A stretch of DNA of 64,000 nucleotides from Lysobacter sp. Root494 (GTDB lineage: Bacteria > Pseudomonadota > Gammaproteobacteria > Xanthomonadales > Xanthomonadaceae). The stretch is taken from NCBI RefSeq assembly GCF_001427225.1, contig NZ_LMFH01000005.1:62553-126552 (forward strand), in the 5' to 3' direction. A program made the position numbers and the translations under genes. The notes under the pieces were generated by a model. It searched no databases. It was not told the origin of the DNA and was given only the letters and a program-made list of their open reading frames with translations. Shown here piece after piece: positions 53,836-62,653 of this stretch. Each line of letters begins with the position of its first letter. Positions within the stretch are counted from its first letter, which is position 1.

Positions 53836-54465
53836 ATGCACTATGGCTGGAAGCTTGGTCTTGTGGTGGCGATGGTCAGTTTGAATGCTACGTCCTGTCA
53901 GGCGGGTGATTCCAAGAGAATTCAAAGCCTGGCGACAACGACGACGAATCATGCTTCGTTTCGTGATCTCGCCCAGAAAGTTGGCGTGCAATGCCGAGAC
54001 AGCGATAAAGGCGAAGGTTGTGTAGCGCAGGATGATGAAGACCCAAACGCGGCAGACTATTTCGACGTCGAATTGCATCCCGACTGCGATGAGAGTGGTT
54101 TGTATGGCGGAGTGGTTGCAGCCGAAGGCGCTGACCTCGCGAACAGACTTCCGCCCAAGGACACAAAAATCAGTGCAACCCTGTCCAAGGGACAGTTCGT
54201 TTGCATTCGCGCGATAGCCAGGATTGGACAATCTATTTCCCGTTACTACGTGACCGCAGTGCCCGTTTCTGCAGTTGTTGTGGGATGCAGGAATAACGCC
54301 TTGTGCCGCGTATACGGCGACAGGAGTATTCGATTCGCCGCCCAGCCGGTCGCTCCTTGTCGCCTGGACTCCTCCGTGCTGAGCGGGGACTGTGCATCCG
54401 GATGGACGAGCGAAGAGAATTTGGAGGAGTTTTCTCTCGGCCTGCACGGAGAAGACGGCGAGTAG
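53836..54465 (+). CDS. Secreted protein, candidate immunity to the adjacent T4SS effector
   Basis: 209 residues. A clear ribosome site (AAGGAGAG) precedes the ATG. The N-terminus YGWKLGLVVAMVSLNATSCQAGDS is a signal peptide; Cys20 may be a lipidated residue although the lipobox (ATSC) is weak. The mature part is Cys-rich and acidic (CRDSDKGEGCVAQDDEDPNAADYFDV ... GCRNNALCRVYGD). Base composition is less GC-rich than the flanks. X-Tfe effectors of this group are usually encoded beside a periplasmic immunity protein, so this is the expected partner of 54497-56326. I recognise no named fold. Confidence 0.72.
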   Translation: MHYGWKLGLVVAMVSLNATSCQAGDSKRIQSLATTTTNHASFRDLAQKVGVQCRDSDKGEGCVAQDDEDPNAADYFDVELHPDCDESGLYGGVVAAEGADLANRLPPKDTKISATLSKGQFVCIRAIARIGQSISRYYVTAVPVSAVVVGCRNNALCRVYGDRSIRFAAQPVAPCRLDSSVLSGDCASGWTSEENLEEFSLGLHGEDGE

Positions 54466-54496
54466 GAACTCCTAAAAAACTGACATGGAGGTCAAA

Positions 54497-56326
54497 ATGA
54501 GCGACGAAAAGATCAGGAAGCTTGTGCGTTCGGAAGGAACGAGCAGAACGCTGGAGATGGAGGATGGAAGTACTGTCCAGCGTGAGGGCGGTAGTGTTTC
54601 ATGGAGGAACAACAATCCTGGAAATCTAAAGTTTGCTTATGCGGGTAGTGCGGACAGGTCAGATCATGCAGTTCGTACAAGGGAGCAGGCATTAGCGGAT
54701 GCGCGGAAGCGCTACCAGGGTGTAATCGGACTTGATCAGTGGGGCAATGCTGTCTTTGAGAGCTACGAAGCGGGGCGTGCCGCAAAGATTCAATTACTAG
54801 AGCGTAAATACGGCGAGAGGACCGTTGAAGAGCTGCTTCGCAGCTATTCAACGCCCGACTACTCCGGACAGACCAATCACCGAGCACAAGCCGATTACAT
54901 CTTTCGTGAAGGAGATCGGCGGGGCTTCGATCTTCGTTCCAAGACGATTGGCGCTATGAACGCGAGTGAGCTCGCAGCAGTAGCCGATGGGATCAAAGGC
55001 TTCGAAGGATGGCGCGTTGGCGAGACACGCGTTCAGCATGCTACGACGCAGCCTGGCGTTCGAGCTGAGGTGCAGATCACGGGCAACTCCAGCGTTGCCA
55101 TCTATTCCGAAGCCTACCTACATTTCTTTGCGGAAGGCCGAAGCTATGAGTACGGACGTCCTGATTTACCCAAGCCGGGACGGGACGCTAGTCGGCTTGA
55201 GAGTGACATGGACGGTGATGGCCGCTTAGGCGTTGATTGCTCCGCATTCGTATGGCGAGGCCTGAAGGACGCGGGGTTTGACATACCTGGGGAGAGCGCA
55301 GCCGGCTTTACGACACAAACCCTATTCAACGGGTCAACCACCACTGCTTATGCAAGACAGCACTTCGATGCCGTGCCGGCCGCTGAGGCACGCAAGCCGG
55401 GAGGTGGTCTAAAACAAGGCGACATTCTCATGTTCGCCAGCAGTGGTGGGCAGCACGTGGGCATATTCAAGGGTTATGACGCCGATGGGAACATACAGTT
55501 CATCGGGTCCCAAGGCAGTACCGGTCCCAAGCAAGTCACCATCCAGCCCGGCGGGTATTGGGATGGCGCAACCACTCACATCGTTGGCGCGCTGCGCGCA
55601 AAACCCGAGTTTCAGGTCCGCGCGCCACTACATGGGGATAACACGCAAGTAACCTCTCGAGCAAACGCCACATTGCCGCCGTCGGCTTTGCGTGTAAATG
55701 AAGCAATTCTGGACCAAGGCGATAAGGGCCAATCTGTAAGCCACCTCCAACAACAACTTCGCCACCTGGGTTATACGGACTCAAAAGGCCACGCGCTGAA
55801 AATCGACGGCGATTTCGGCTGCAACACAAATTACGCTGTGCGTGCCTTCCAGCATTCCCACGGCCTGCATGTTGATGGAGTCGTCGGAAAGGACACACGC
55901 GAGGCGCTGGGAAAAGCCGAGCGCATGCCGTTGTTGTCCGAAAAGAACCACCCGAGCTATCCGCTATTTCACCAGACCCTGCAAGAGCTCCGGCGACTGC
56001 CGGAAGGGACGTTCCGAAATGCGGAAGAATTGAACAACACCGCCGCGACTCTGACGCAGAAGGCCAAGGAGAGCGGGTTCTCTCGCGTCGACCACGTGCT
56101 CATTAACACTCGTGGCGACGGCGTAATAGCCGTGCAAGGAAGTCTCCAGGACCCAGCAAGAAATCTCGCAGTGGTTGACAAGGCTCAGGCCGCGAGCCAA
56201 TCGATCGAGCAGAGTACTCTCCGGTTGGCTGAGCATTCGGGGAATCTCCAGCAGCAGAATGCGCAGAACGCGCAGATGCAACACACGGAGCATCGGGCTG
56301 GGTTGAGTATCGGAATGCGGCCTTAG
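54497..56326 (+). CDS. Multidomain peptidoglycan hydrolase with XVIPCD-like T4SS signal, probable X-Tfe effector
   Basis: 609 residues, no signal peptide; GGAGG precedes the ATG by 6. Domains: about 33-175 a phage-lysozyme-like region containing SWRNNNPGNLKF and a later RAQADYIF; about 235-365 an NlpC/P60 domain with Cys248 in DCSAFVWRGLKDAGFD and His320 in GGQHVGIFKG; about 405-472 a peptidoglycan-binding repeat (LDQGDKGQSVSHLQQQLRHLGY, DGDFGCNTNYAVRAFQ, GVVGKDTREAL); about 478-585 an XVIPCD-like segment (LLSEKNHPSYPLFHQTLQEL, VDHVLINTRGDGVIAVQGSL, VDKAQAASQSIEQS); then a Gln/Asn-rich tail. Effectors of this type are injected into rival bacteria through the X-T4SS and digest their wall. Confidence 0.85.
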   Translation: MSDEKIRKLVRSEGTSRTLEMEDGSTVQREGGSVSWRNNNPGNLKFAYAGSADRSDHAVRTREQALADARKRYQGVIGLDQWGNAVFESYEAGRAAKIQLLERKYGERTVEELLRSYSTPDYSGQTNHRAQADYIFREGDRRGFDLRSKTIGAMNASELAAVADGIKGFEGWRVGETRVQHATTQPGVRAEVQITGNSSVAIYSEAYLHFFAEGRSYEYGRPDLPKPGRDASRLESDMDGDGRLGVDCSAFVWRGLKDAGFDIPGESAAGFTTQTLFNGSTTTAYARQHFDAVPAAEARKPGGGLKQGDILMFASSGGQHVGIFKGYDADGNIQFIGSQGSTGPKQVTIQPGGYWDGATTHIVGALRAKPEFQVRAPLHGDNTQVTSRANATLPPSALRVNEAILDQGDKGQSVSHLQQQLRHLGYTDSKGHALKIDGDFGCNTNYAVRAFQHSHGLHVDGVVGKDTREALGKAERMPLLSEKNHPSYPLFHQTLQELRRLPEGTFRNAEELNNTAATLTQKAKESGFSRVDHVLINTRGDGVIAVQGSLQDPARNLAVVDKAQAASQSIEQSTLRLAEHSGNLQQQNAQNAQMQHTEHRAGLSIGMRP

Positions 56327-56426
56327 GTTTGCCGCAAAGACATGGGCCAAGCGGGCTTTGGCGGAGTCTTGAGTCGTTGCTGCCGATCACGCAAGCACCA
56401 ACTCGGCGGATACGCGCCAAGTCTTG

Positions 56427-56825
56427 TTAAGCCGAACGCGACGCCAAAGCGCTTTCAATAAAATCCAATACTTCTGAAATCGCGACACCGAAGGACCCCG
56501 CAGTCCCAGCCTCAAATTCGCTCTTCCACTGCGCATAGCCCTCCAGGTAGGCGGAATCGGGTTCCTGCAGGCGGACGAACTCCGCTTCGCTGCGTTCGAA
56601 TGTCTGGCGAATGACGGGAATGTGGGGCAGGGCGGTAACGAAGCCGCCTGGAGCAGCGGGGCTCCTGATCTGCACGCCGGTGATGGAGACGTGGTAGATC
56701 TCGCCACCCAACGGGTGCTGGTCGACGCGGTTGATCAGCACGAGAGGAGCTTCGGCCGGGTTGCGGCCTTTGCAGCGCCAGAGTTGGCCAGCGGCGAATT
56801 CGGGTGAGAGGGGCTGGGCAGTCAT
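56427..56825 (-). CDS. Hypothetical protein
   Basis: 132 residues from MTAQPLSPEFAAGQLWRCKG. The chain is mixed alpha/beta with segments LVLINRVDQHPLGGEIYHVSITGVQIR and TALPHIPVIRQTFERSEAEFVRLQ and a C-terminal helix. No signal peptide. A longer in-frame extension to 57161 lacks coding character. I recognise no family. It is convergent with the effector gene. Confidence 0.65.
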   Translation of the reverse strand: MTAQPLSPEFAAGQLWRCKGRNPAEAPLVLINRVDQHPLGGEIYHVSITGVQIRSPAAPGGFVTALPHIPVIRQTFERSEAEFVRLQEPDSAYLEGYAQWKSEFEAGTAGSFGVAISEVLDFIESALASRSA

Positions 56826-56980
56826 GCAGGCAGGATAGAGGGTGAGGCAAACATGATGCCTACGGCCGTCGCCATGCACCGTGCCGATTCGGGCAATTTC
56901 GTGGCTCCTGGAAGAGGCGACGCTCCGTTGGCGATCGCATCGACATTCTGACGCGCGCAGTTTGCGCTGCAGCGCACGAT

Positions 56981-57334
56981 TCAATGAGCGAGCGTCGCGC
57001 AGCTCCCCATTGAAACATCCTGCGAAACGCAGGCGCTGAACTGCGGCAGGCCGACCACTTCCCGCGACTCCCCCGTCTTCATGGTGAAGCGGTCGATCGG
57101 CTTCTCGATGCAAGGAGCATGAGTCGATGCGCACTTGGCCGGAAGCAGCGTGTAGTGGCATTCACCACTCACGCTGGCGAAGCATTCGAAGCGCGCGACG
57201 CCGGCCTTGATGCGGGTCTTGGCATGGAGCAGGTCGACGCCGTTGCTGATGGAGTGCGTGATCATCGTAGTGCCGCCGCTCTCGCATCCGAAGAGGGCGA
57301 GCAGAAAATAGACGGCAGCGAACAAGTTGCGCAT
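56981..57334 (-). CDS. Small Cys-rich lipoprotein
   Basis: 117 residues. The signal RNLFAAVYFLLALFGC has a lipobox (LFGC, Cys17). The mature part has several cysteines (FECFASVSGECHY, KCASTHAPC, FSACVSQDVSMGSC) that could form disulphides. Possibly an envelope-associated binding protein. No family recognised. Confidence 0.68.
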   Translation of the reverse strand: MRNLFAAVYFLLALFGCESGGTTMITHSISNGVDLLHAKTRIKAGVARFECFASVSGECHYTLLPAKCASTHAPCIEKPIDRFTMKTGESREVVGLPQFSACVSQDVSMGSCATLAH

Positions 57335-57413
57335 GGCTGTCACCTTGCAATGACGCGGCGTTGCCGCGAAGACGGACGGAATCAATCGACGGACGCGCAG
57401 TCGCGCGTCGACG

Positions 57414-58193
57414 TCACATATGCCGGAACAAGTGCATGAAGGGCTGGCTGACTGTCAGCGTCTCCGCTCGATCCTTCAGCCGCACGATGCCACGGCCGGT
57501 GTCATCGCGAATGATCGAAGCGATCGCTTTCAGGTTGACGATCGTGGAGCGGTGGATCTGCTTGAACGTGCCCGGATCCAGCACTGCCAGCAGTTCGCGG
57601 ATCGGTGTGCGCAGGAGCGCTTCGCCCTCGCGGGTCATGACGGTCGTGTATTTGTTGTCCGCGCGGAAATAGGCGACGTCGTCGACCAGGATCAGCCGCG
57701 TTTCGCGCCCGGCGCTGGCGGTAAGCCAGGTCAGCGGTGGGCGCGAAGGAGTGCCCGGCAATGTGGCGAGCCGCGCCAGTACTTCGCTCAGTGCCGCAGC
57801 GTCGGTTGCGCCAGAGGCGGCACGCAGTTTCAGGCGCTGCACCGTCGCCGCGAGGCGTTCGGCAGCGATCGGCTTGAGCAGGTAGTCGATCGCGCCGCGA
57901 TCGAATGCATCGATCGCATACTGGTCATAAGCCGTAACGAAGACGATCTGCGTACCCGGGCTCGCCTGCGTTGTCGCAGCTGCCACTTCGAGTCCCGTCA
58001 GACCCGGCATGCGGATATCGAGGAACGCTACATCCGGCTGGTGTTCGTCGATTGCTTCCAGTGCGCTGGCGCCGTCTTCGCATTCGGCGACGACATGCAG
58101 TTGCGGCCATGCCTGCTGCAGCTGTTCCAGCAACGCGCTGCGCAACAGCGCTTCGTCTTCCGCGATGACAGCGGTGACCCTGGCTTTAGGCAT
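57414..58193 (-). CDS. LytTR-type response regulator
   Basis: 259 residues. Receiver domain with Asp59 in VAFLDIRMPGLTGLEVA, plus VTAYDQYAIDAFDRGAIDYLLKPI; the DNA-binding LytTR domain has LVDDVAYFRADNKYTTVMTREGEALLRTPIRELLAVLDPGTFKQIHRSTIVNL. It pairs with the overlapping sensor kinase (8-base overlap). Such pairs often control envelope, carbon or quorum-linked genes; the targets here are unknown. Confidence 0.94.
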   Translation of the reverse strand: MPKARVTAVIAEDEALLRSALLEQLQQAWPQLHVVAECEDGASALEAIDEHQPDVAFLDIRMPGLTGLEVAAATTQASPGTQIVFVTAYDQYAIDAFDRGAIDYLLKPIAAERLAATVQRLKLRAASGATDAAALSEVLARLATLPGTPSRPPLTWLTASAGRETRLILVDDVAYFRADNKYTTVMTREGEALLRTPIRELLAVLDPGTFKQIHRSTIVNLKAIASIIRDDTGRGIVRLKDRAETLTVSQPFMHLFRHM

Positions 58194-59475
58194 TGTCGGC
58201 GTCCTCCGCAACTGCCACCGAAGCCGCAGCGGCAGGTACGCTCGCCTGCGGTGTTCCCGGCACGTTGATCGTCGCCGCGACGCCAGAAGGGAAGTTGGCC
58301 ACGACCGCGAGGGACGCCTTGCCGCCGAACACCAGCTGCAAGCGCTCGCGCACATTCTTCAGGCCGATACCGGTACCGGTGTTCTGTGAGTTGAAGCCTT
58401 CGCCATCGTCGGCCACCGTGATCGAGACCACATCGTCGGACTGGCGTGCACGGATCCACACGGTGCCGCCTGTGGTACGCGGTTCAAGCCCGTGTTTGAT
58501 CGCATTTTCGACCAGCGTCTGCAGCATCATCGGAGGCAACTTCGTACCGCGCAGGTTTTCGGGAATATCGATCTGCACGGACAGACGCTGCCCCATGCGG
58601 ATCTTGAGGATTTCGAGGTAGGCGAGGGCGCGTTCGAGTTCGTCGCCGAGAGTCGCCAGTTCGTCCTGCGTACGCGGTAACGAATGGCGCAGGTACTGGA
58701 TCAGGTGGCCCAGCATCTCGTCGGCCCGCGACGGGTCGGTACGGGTGAGGTACTGCGCACTCGCCAGCGTGTTGTAGAGGAAGTGCGGCTCGACCTGCGC
58801 ATGCAGCAGGTTGAGGCGAGCGACCGTCAGCTCCTTCTCGGTCGCGGTCTGCGCAGCCATCGCACGTTCGTTGCGCCGGCGTTCGGCGACACGGCGGGCA
58901 ATCGCGCGGGTGATCGCGTTCGCATTCTCGAGGTTGGTACCGTCGTCGACGCGAAACCAGTCGCTCCACGCGCCCGCTTCAGGCTCGCAGATCAGCGCCA
59001 CGCTGCCGGTTCCGTTCGTCGGCGTGACCGTGGCGAGGATCTGGTTGCGCGTGTTGCCGAACCAGTGCATCGGATGCAGGCGTCCCAGTGGCTGGTCGCC
59101 GTATGTCGCAGGCCGTTCCACCTTCGCGCGCACCTGCAGGCTGTCGCGCGCGCTTTCGACTTGCTGCGCGCGCGGCAACTCACGGATTGCTGCATCGAGA
59201 AGGTCAAAGGCTTCGCCGGCTTCGAACGGAATTTCGATTTGGCGGCGCTGGCGGTTGCCGAGCGCTTCGCTTTCCGAACCCGCTATCAGGCGAACCCGGC
59301 GCAGATGGGAAACCGCACTGGTAATCACCAGCCCCAGCGTCGTGAAAGTGAGCAACACGACCGGCAATTCGAAATTGCCGATGAAGGGAATGCCCGACCA
59401 AAGCGCCGCGATCAGCAGGCATGCGAGCCCCCAGGCGATGACGATGCGGGCGACGAAGAAGAAGGTTCGGATCAC
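58186..59475 (-). CDS. LytS-family sensor histidine kinase
   Basis: 429 residues from a GTG start; no ATG is nearby. Two N-terminal membrane spans (VIAWGLACLLIAALWSGIPF and LPVVLLTFTTLGLVITSAV), a linker, then the His_kinase region with His231 in EPHFLYNTLASAQYLTR, a C-terminal HATPase with N box VENAIKHGLEPRT and G box DDGEGFNSQNTGTGIGL. It should phosphorylate the adjacent LytTR regulator. No obvious extracellular sensor domain, so it probably senses a membrane signal. Confidence 0.92.
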   Translation of the reverse strand: MIRTFFFVARIVIAWGLACLLIAALWSGIPFIGNFELPVVLLTFTTLGLVITSAVSHLRRVRLIAGSESEALGNRQRRQIEIPFEAGEAFDLLDAAIRELPRAQQVESARDSLQVRAKVERPATYGDQPLGRLHPMHWFGNTRNQILATVTPTNGTGSVALICEPEAGAWSDWFRVDDGTNLENANAITRAIARRVAERRRNERAMAAQTATEKELTVARLNLLHAQVEPHFLYNTLASAQYLTRTDPSRADEMLGHLIQYLRHSLPRTQDELATLGDELERALAYLEILKIRMGQRLSVQIDIPENLRGTKLPPMMLQTLVENAIKHGLEPRTTGGTVWIRARQSDDVVSITVADDGEGFNSQNTGTGIGLKNVRERLQLVFGGKASLAVVANFPSGVAATINVPGTPQASVPAAAASVAVAEDADNA

Positions 59476-59790
59476 GTTGGCTTGTCCGGGACGTCGTGGT
59501 TGCGGCGAAGAATAGCGGCGGGAAGACCGGCGAAAAGCGGCGTGCGACGGAACCCGCGGAGCCGGGGATGAAAGCCGCCGCCGCCACGATGAACTGAGCC
59601 AGGCCGGCGCCGGAAGCATGCCGAAGCAGCGCTTTCGCGCGAGCGTGCGCCAAAAGGCAAGGCACGTCATCCGATCCATGACTTCTGGCGGTAGCCCGTG
59701 GCCGGCCAGCCTTCACCATCGGGCCTTTGGCTCACACCCGGCATGCGCGCACCGGCTTATGGTCGCGCTGCCCCACCATGAGGGATCCGC
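59476..59790. other. Intergenic region of about 315 bases
   Basis: No supported gene. It separates the sensor kinase from the aminopeptidase gene and presumably holds promoters for both directions. GAGGGATCCGC lies 11 bases before the aminopeptidase ATG. Confidence 0.4.
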
Positions 59791-62433
59791 ATGCGTCGTA
59801 CCCTGGTCACCGCAGTCGCGCTGGCGCTTGCCAGCACCGGTTCCGCATTCGCCATGCCGGCACGTGCGGACGCTTCCCCGGTTTCCGCACCGGAAGTAAG
59901 GAACGCCACCACGCAGCTGCCGCGCACCGTGCGCCCGGCGCATTACGACATCACCGTCGTACCGCATGCGGATTCGCTGACCTTCAATGGCCATGTCGCC
60001 ATCGCAGTGGACGTGCTGGAACCCACGACGTCGATCACGCTCAACGCGGTCGACATGGTCTTCAGCAACCCCACGTTGATGGGATCGCGCGGCAAGCCGC
60101 TCGCACCGAAGGTGTCGGTCGACGCCGATGCGCAGACCGCCACCTTCATGTTCGACAAGCCGCTGGCGGCCGGCCGCTACACGCTGACAACGGACTACAC
60201 CGGAAAGATCGGCACGCAGGCCAATGGCCTGTTCGCGATCGACTACGACACCAGGCAGGGCAAGCAGCGCGCGCTGTACACGCAGTTCGAAAACTCCGAT
60301 GCGCGCAAGTTCGTTCCCTCCTGGGACGAACCGAACTACAAGGCCACCTTCTCGCTGACCGCGATGGTACCTGCGAACCAGCTCGCCGTCAGCAACATGC
60401 CCGCGGGCGAGACCAGGGACCTGGGCAACGGCAACAAACAGGTCACCTTCGCGAAATCGCCGCGGATGTCGACCTACCTGCTCTTTTTCGCGCTCGGCGA
60501 TTTCGAGCGCGCAACAACCAGGCTGGGTGACACCGAAGTCGGGGTCGTGACGCAATCCGGACTGATCGACCAGGCGAAGTTCGCCCTCGATTCCTCCGCC
60601 GACGTGCTGCGCGAATACAACGACTACTTCGGTACCCCGTATCCGCTGCCGAAGCTCGACAACGTCGCCTCGCCCGGCAGCAGCCAGTTCTTCGGCGCGA
60701 TGGAGAATTGGGGTGCCATCTTCACCTTCGAGCACACGTTGCTGCTCGATCCGACGATTTCCACCCAATCCGACAAGCAGCGCGTGTATTCCGTCGCCGC
60801 GCACGAGATCGCGCACCAGTGGTTCGGTGATCTCGTGACCATGAGCTGGTGGGACGACCTGTGGCTCAACGAAGGGTTTGCAACCTGGATGGCCGGCCGT
60901 ACCACGGCGAAGCTGCATCCCGAATGGAACACGAAGTTGAACACCGTCGAAGGCCGTGAAAGCGCGATGTCGCGTGACGCCGTCGCCTCGACGCACCCTG
61001 TCGTCCAGCACGTGGAGACCGTGGAGCAGGCGAGCCAGGCCTTCGACGCGATCACCTACCAGAAGGGCGGGGCGGTGATCCGCATGCTTGAAGGGTTCGT
61101 CGGCGAAGAGGCGTGGCGCGAAGGCGTGCGTAAATACATGAAGGCGCACGCATACGGCAACACCGTGTCGGATGATCTCTGGCGCGAAGTCGAAACCGCC
61201 GCGGGCAAACCCATCCTCGACATTGCGCACGATTTCACCCTGCAACCGGGCGTGCCGCTTATCCGCGTGGATTCGGCGACGTGCGCGAACGGGAAGACCA
61301 CGGTCAAGCTCACGCAGGACGAATTCACCAAGGACCGTGCCGGCAAGCAGCCGCTGCACTGGCGCGTGCCGGTGATTGCACAGGCCGGTGGCGAACCGGT
61401 GCGTGCCGTGGTCGAAGGCACCGCGACGCTCGATCTGCCCGGGTGCGGCCCGGTGATCGTCAACGCAGGCCAGAGCGGCTACTACCGCTCGCTGTATGCG
61501 CAGCCGCAGTTCGCTGCGATCCGCGACGGTTTCGCGAAACTCGCGCCCATCGACCAGCTCGGGCTGATGGGCGACGCGTGGGCATTGGGCCTGTCGGGAC
61601 TGCGGCCGGTGACGGATTACCTCGAACTCGCCACGGCCACGCCGATCGATGCCGATCCGAAGGTCTGGGGCAACATCGCGCAGACGCTCGAAGGGCTCGA
61701 CGAGTACTACCGTGGCGATGCGGCACGCCGAGCGAAATTCCGCGCCTTCGCGGTCCGCACGCTATCGCCGGTGTTCGAACGCGTTGGTTGGGAAGCGAAG
61801 GCAGGAGAGGCCGATCCGATTGCAATCCTGCGTACGCAGTTGATCGGTACGCTCGGTGCGCTCGGCGATGCCGACGTGGTGAACGAATCGCGGCGCCGTT
61901 ATGAAGCGAACGCCATGCCAGCCCCGCTGCGCAAGACCATCCTCGGCGTCGTTGCGACGCATGCGGACGCCGCGACCTGGGATCGCCTGCATGCAGCGGG
62001 GAAGGCGGAAACCACGCCGCTGGTGAAGGATCAGTACTACTCGCTGCTGTCGTCCGCGGAAGATCCGGCATTGGCGCAACGTGCGCTGGAACTGGCATTG
62101 ACGCCGGAGCCGGGCGAGACCAACAGCGCGAAGATGATTTCGACGGTGGCGGGCCGCCATCCCGAGCTTGCATTCGACTTCGCCGCCGCGCATCGCGAAC
62201 AGGTGAACGGCAAGGTCGACACGACTTCGCTCAGCCGCTACTACCCGGGACTTGCCAGCAGTTCGCTCGACGCGGCGACGATCGGCAAGCTCAGGACGTT
62301 CGCGGAGAAATACATCGCCAGCAGTTCGCGTCGTGCGACCGATACGGCCGTGGCCAATATCGAGTACAGGATGAAGGTGCGAGCGGAACGCCTTCCGGAT
62401 ATCGATGCATGGCTTCGGAAGCACAACGGTTAA
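59791..62433 (+). CDS. Exported M1 family aminopeptidase
   Basis: 880 residues with a signal peptide (RRTLVTAVALALASTGSAFA). The exopeptidase motif GAMENWG (302-308), zinc site HEIAHQW (338-344) with Glu361, and the later FDAITYQKGGAVIRMLEGFVG segment define a full M1 metallopeptidase with a C-terminal ERAP1-like helical domain. It removes N-terminal residues from peptides, probably in the periplasm or outside. It contrasts with the zinc-less M1-like protein at 2787-4787. Confidence 0.95.
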   Translation: MRRTLVTAVALALASTGSAFAMPARADASPVSAPEVRNATTQLPRTVRPAHYDITVVPHADSLTFNGHVAIAVDVLEPTTSITLNAVDMVFSNPTLMGSRGKPLAPKVSVDADAQTATFMFDKPLAAGRYTLTTDYTGKIGTQANGLFAIDYDTRQGKQRALYTQFENSDARKFVPSWDEPNYKATFSLTAMVPANQLAVSNMPAGETRDLGNGNKQVTFAKSPRMSTYLLFFALGDFERATTRLGDTEVGVVTQSGLIDQAKFALDSSADVLREYNDYFGTPYPLPKLDNVASPGSSQFFGAMENWGAIFTFEHTLLLDPTISTQSDKQRVYSVAAHEIAHQWFGDLVTMSWWDDLWLNEGFATWMAGRTTAKLHPEWNTKLNTVEGRESAMSRDAVASTHPVVQHVETVEQASQAFDAITYQKGGAVIRMLEGFVGEEAWREGVRKYMKAHAYGNTVSDDLWREVETAAGKPILDIAHDFTLQPGVPLIRVDSATCANGKTTVKLTQDEFTKDRAGKQPLHWRVPVIAQAGGEPVRAVVEGTATLDLPGCGPVIVNAGQSGYYRSLYAQPQFAAIRDGFAKLAPIDQLGLMGDAWALGLSGLRPVTDYLELATATPIDADPKVWGNIAQTLEGLDEYYRGDAARRAKFRAFAVRTLSPVFERVGWEAKAGEADPIAILRTQLIGTLGALGDADVVNESRRRYEANAMPAPLRKTILGVVATHADAATWDRLHAAGKAETTPLVKDQYYSLLSSAEDPALAQRALELALTPEPGETNSAKMISTVAGRHPELAFDFAAAHREQVNGKVDTTSLSRYYPGLASSSLDAATIGKLRTFAEKYIASSSRRATDTAVANIEYRMKVRAERLPDIDAWLRKHNG

Positions 62434-62474
62434 AAGCCGGCGCGCAGGACCACTGCCGCTGACGAATGAAATAA

Positions 62475-62500
62475 TGGCCCCGGAGAACGGGGCCAGTTTC
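62475..62500 (+). terminator. Terminator after the M1 aminopeptidase
   Basis: 7-bp stem TGGCCCC / GGGGCCA with a GGAGAAC loop, followed by GTTTCG, about 42 bases past the aminopeptidase stop. The tail is short. Confidence 0.6.
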
Positions 62501-62621
62501 GTAAACGCGAATGTCCATACGGCGATGTTTCCTTCGGGCGAGATCCGCGGACATATCACGCGTTACGTGCCGTAGCGCATGAGGGAACCCGTTAACGCGC
62601 GCTAGCCGCTCGTTGCGCGAG

Positions 62622-62653
62622 CATGGCGCCTGTATCCAGGAACAGGCGCCATG
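62622..62653 (+). promoter_or_regulatory. Start-codon hairpin of the ROK-like gene
   Basis: A perfect 12-bp stem (CATGGCGCCTGT / ACAGGCGCCATG) has its loop ATCCAGGA carrying the AGGA ribosome site, while the right arm contains the ATG at 62651. Folding would hide the start codon, so translation of the ROK-like gene may be controlled by opening of this stem. The exact complementarity also fits a short palindromic repeat. Confidence 0.65.

Noticed and set aside
59713-61359. Minus-strand frame over the M1 aminopeptidase
   Set aside because: Antisense shadow; the aminopeptidase has HEIAHQW and GAMENWG in the plus frame.
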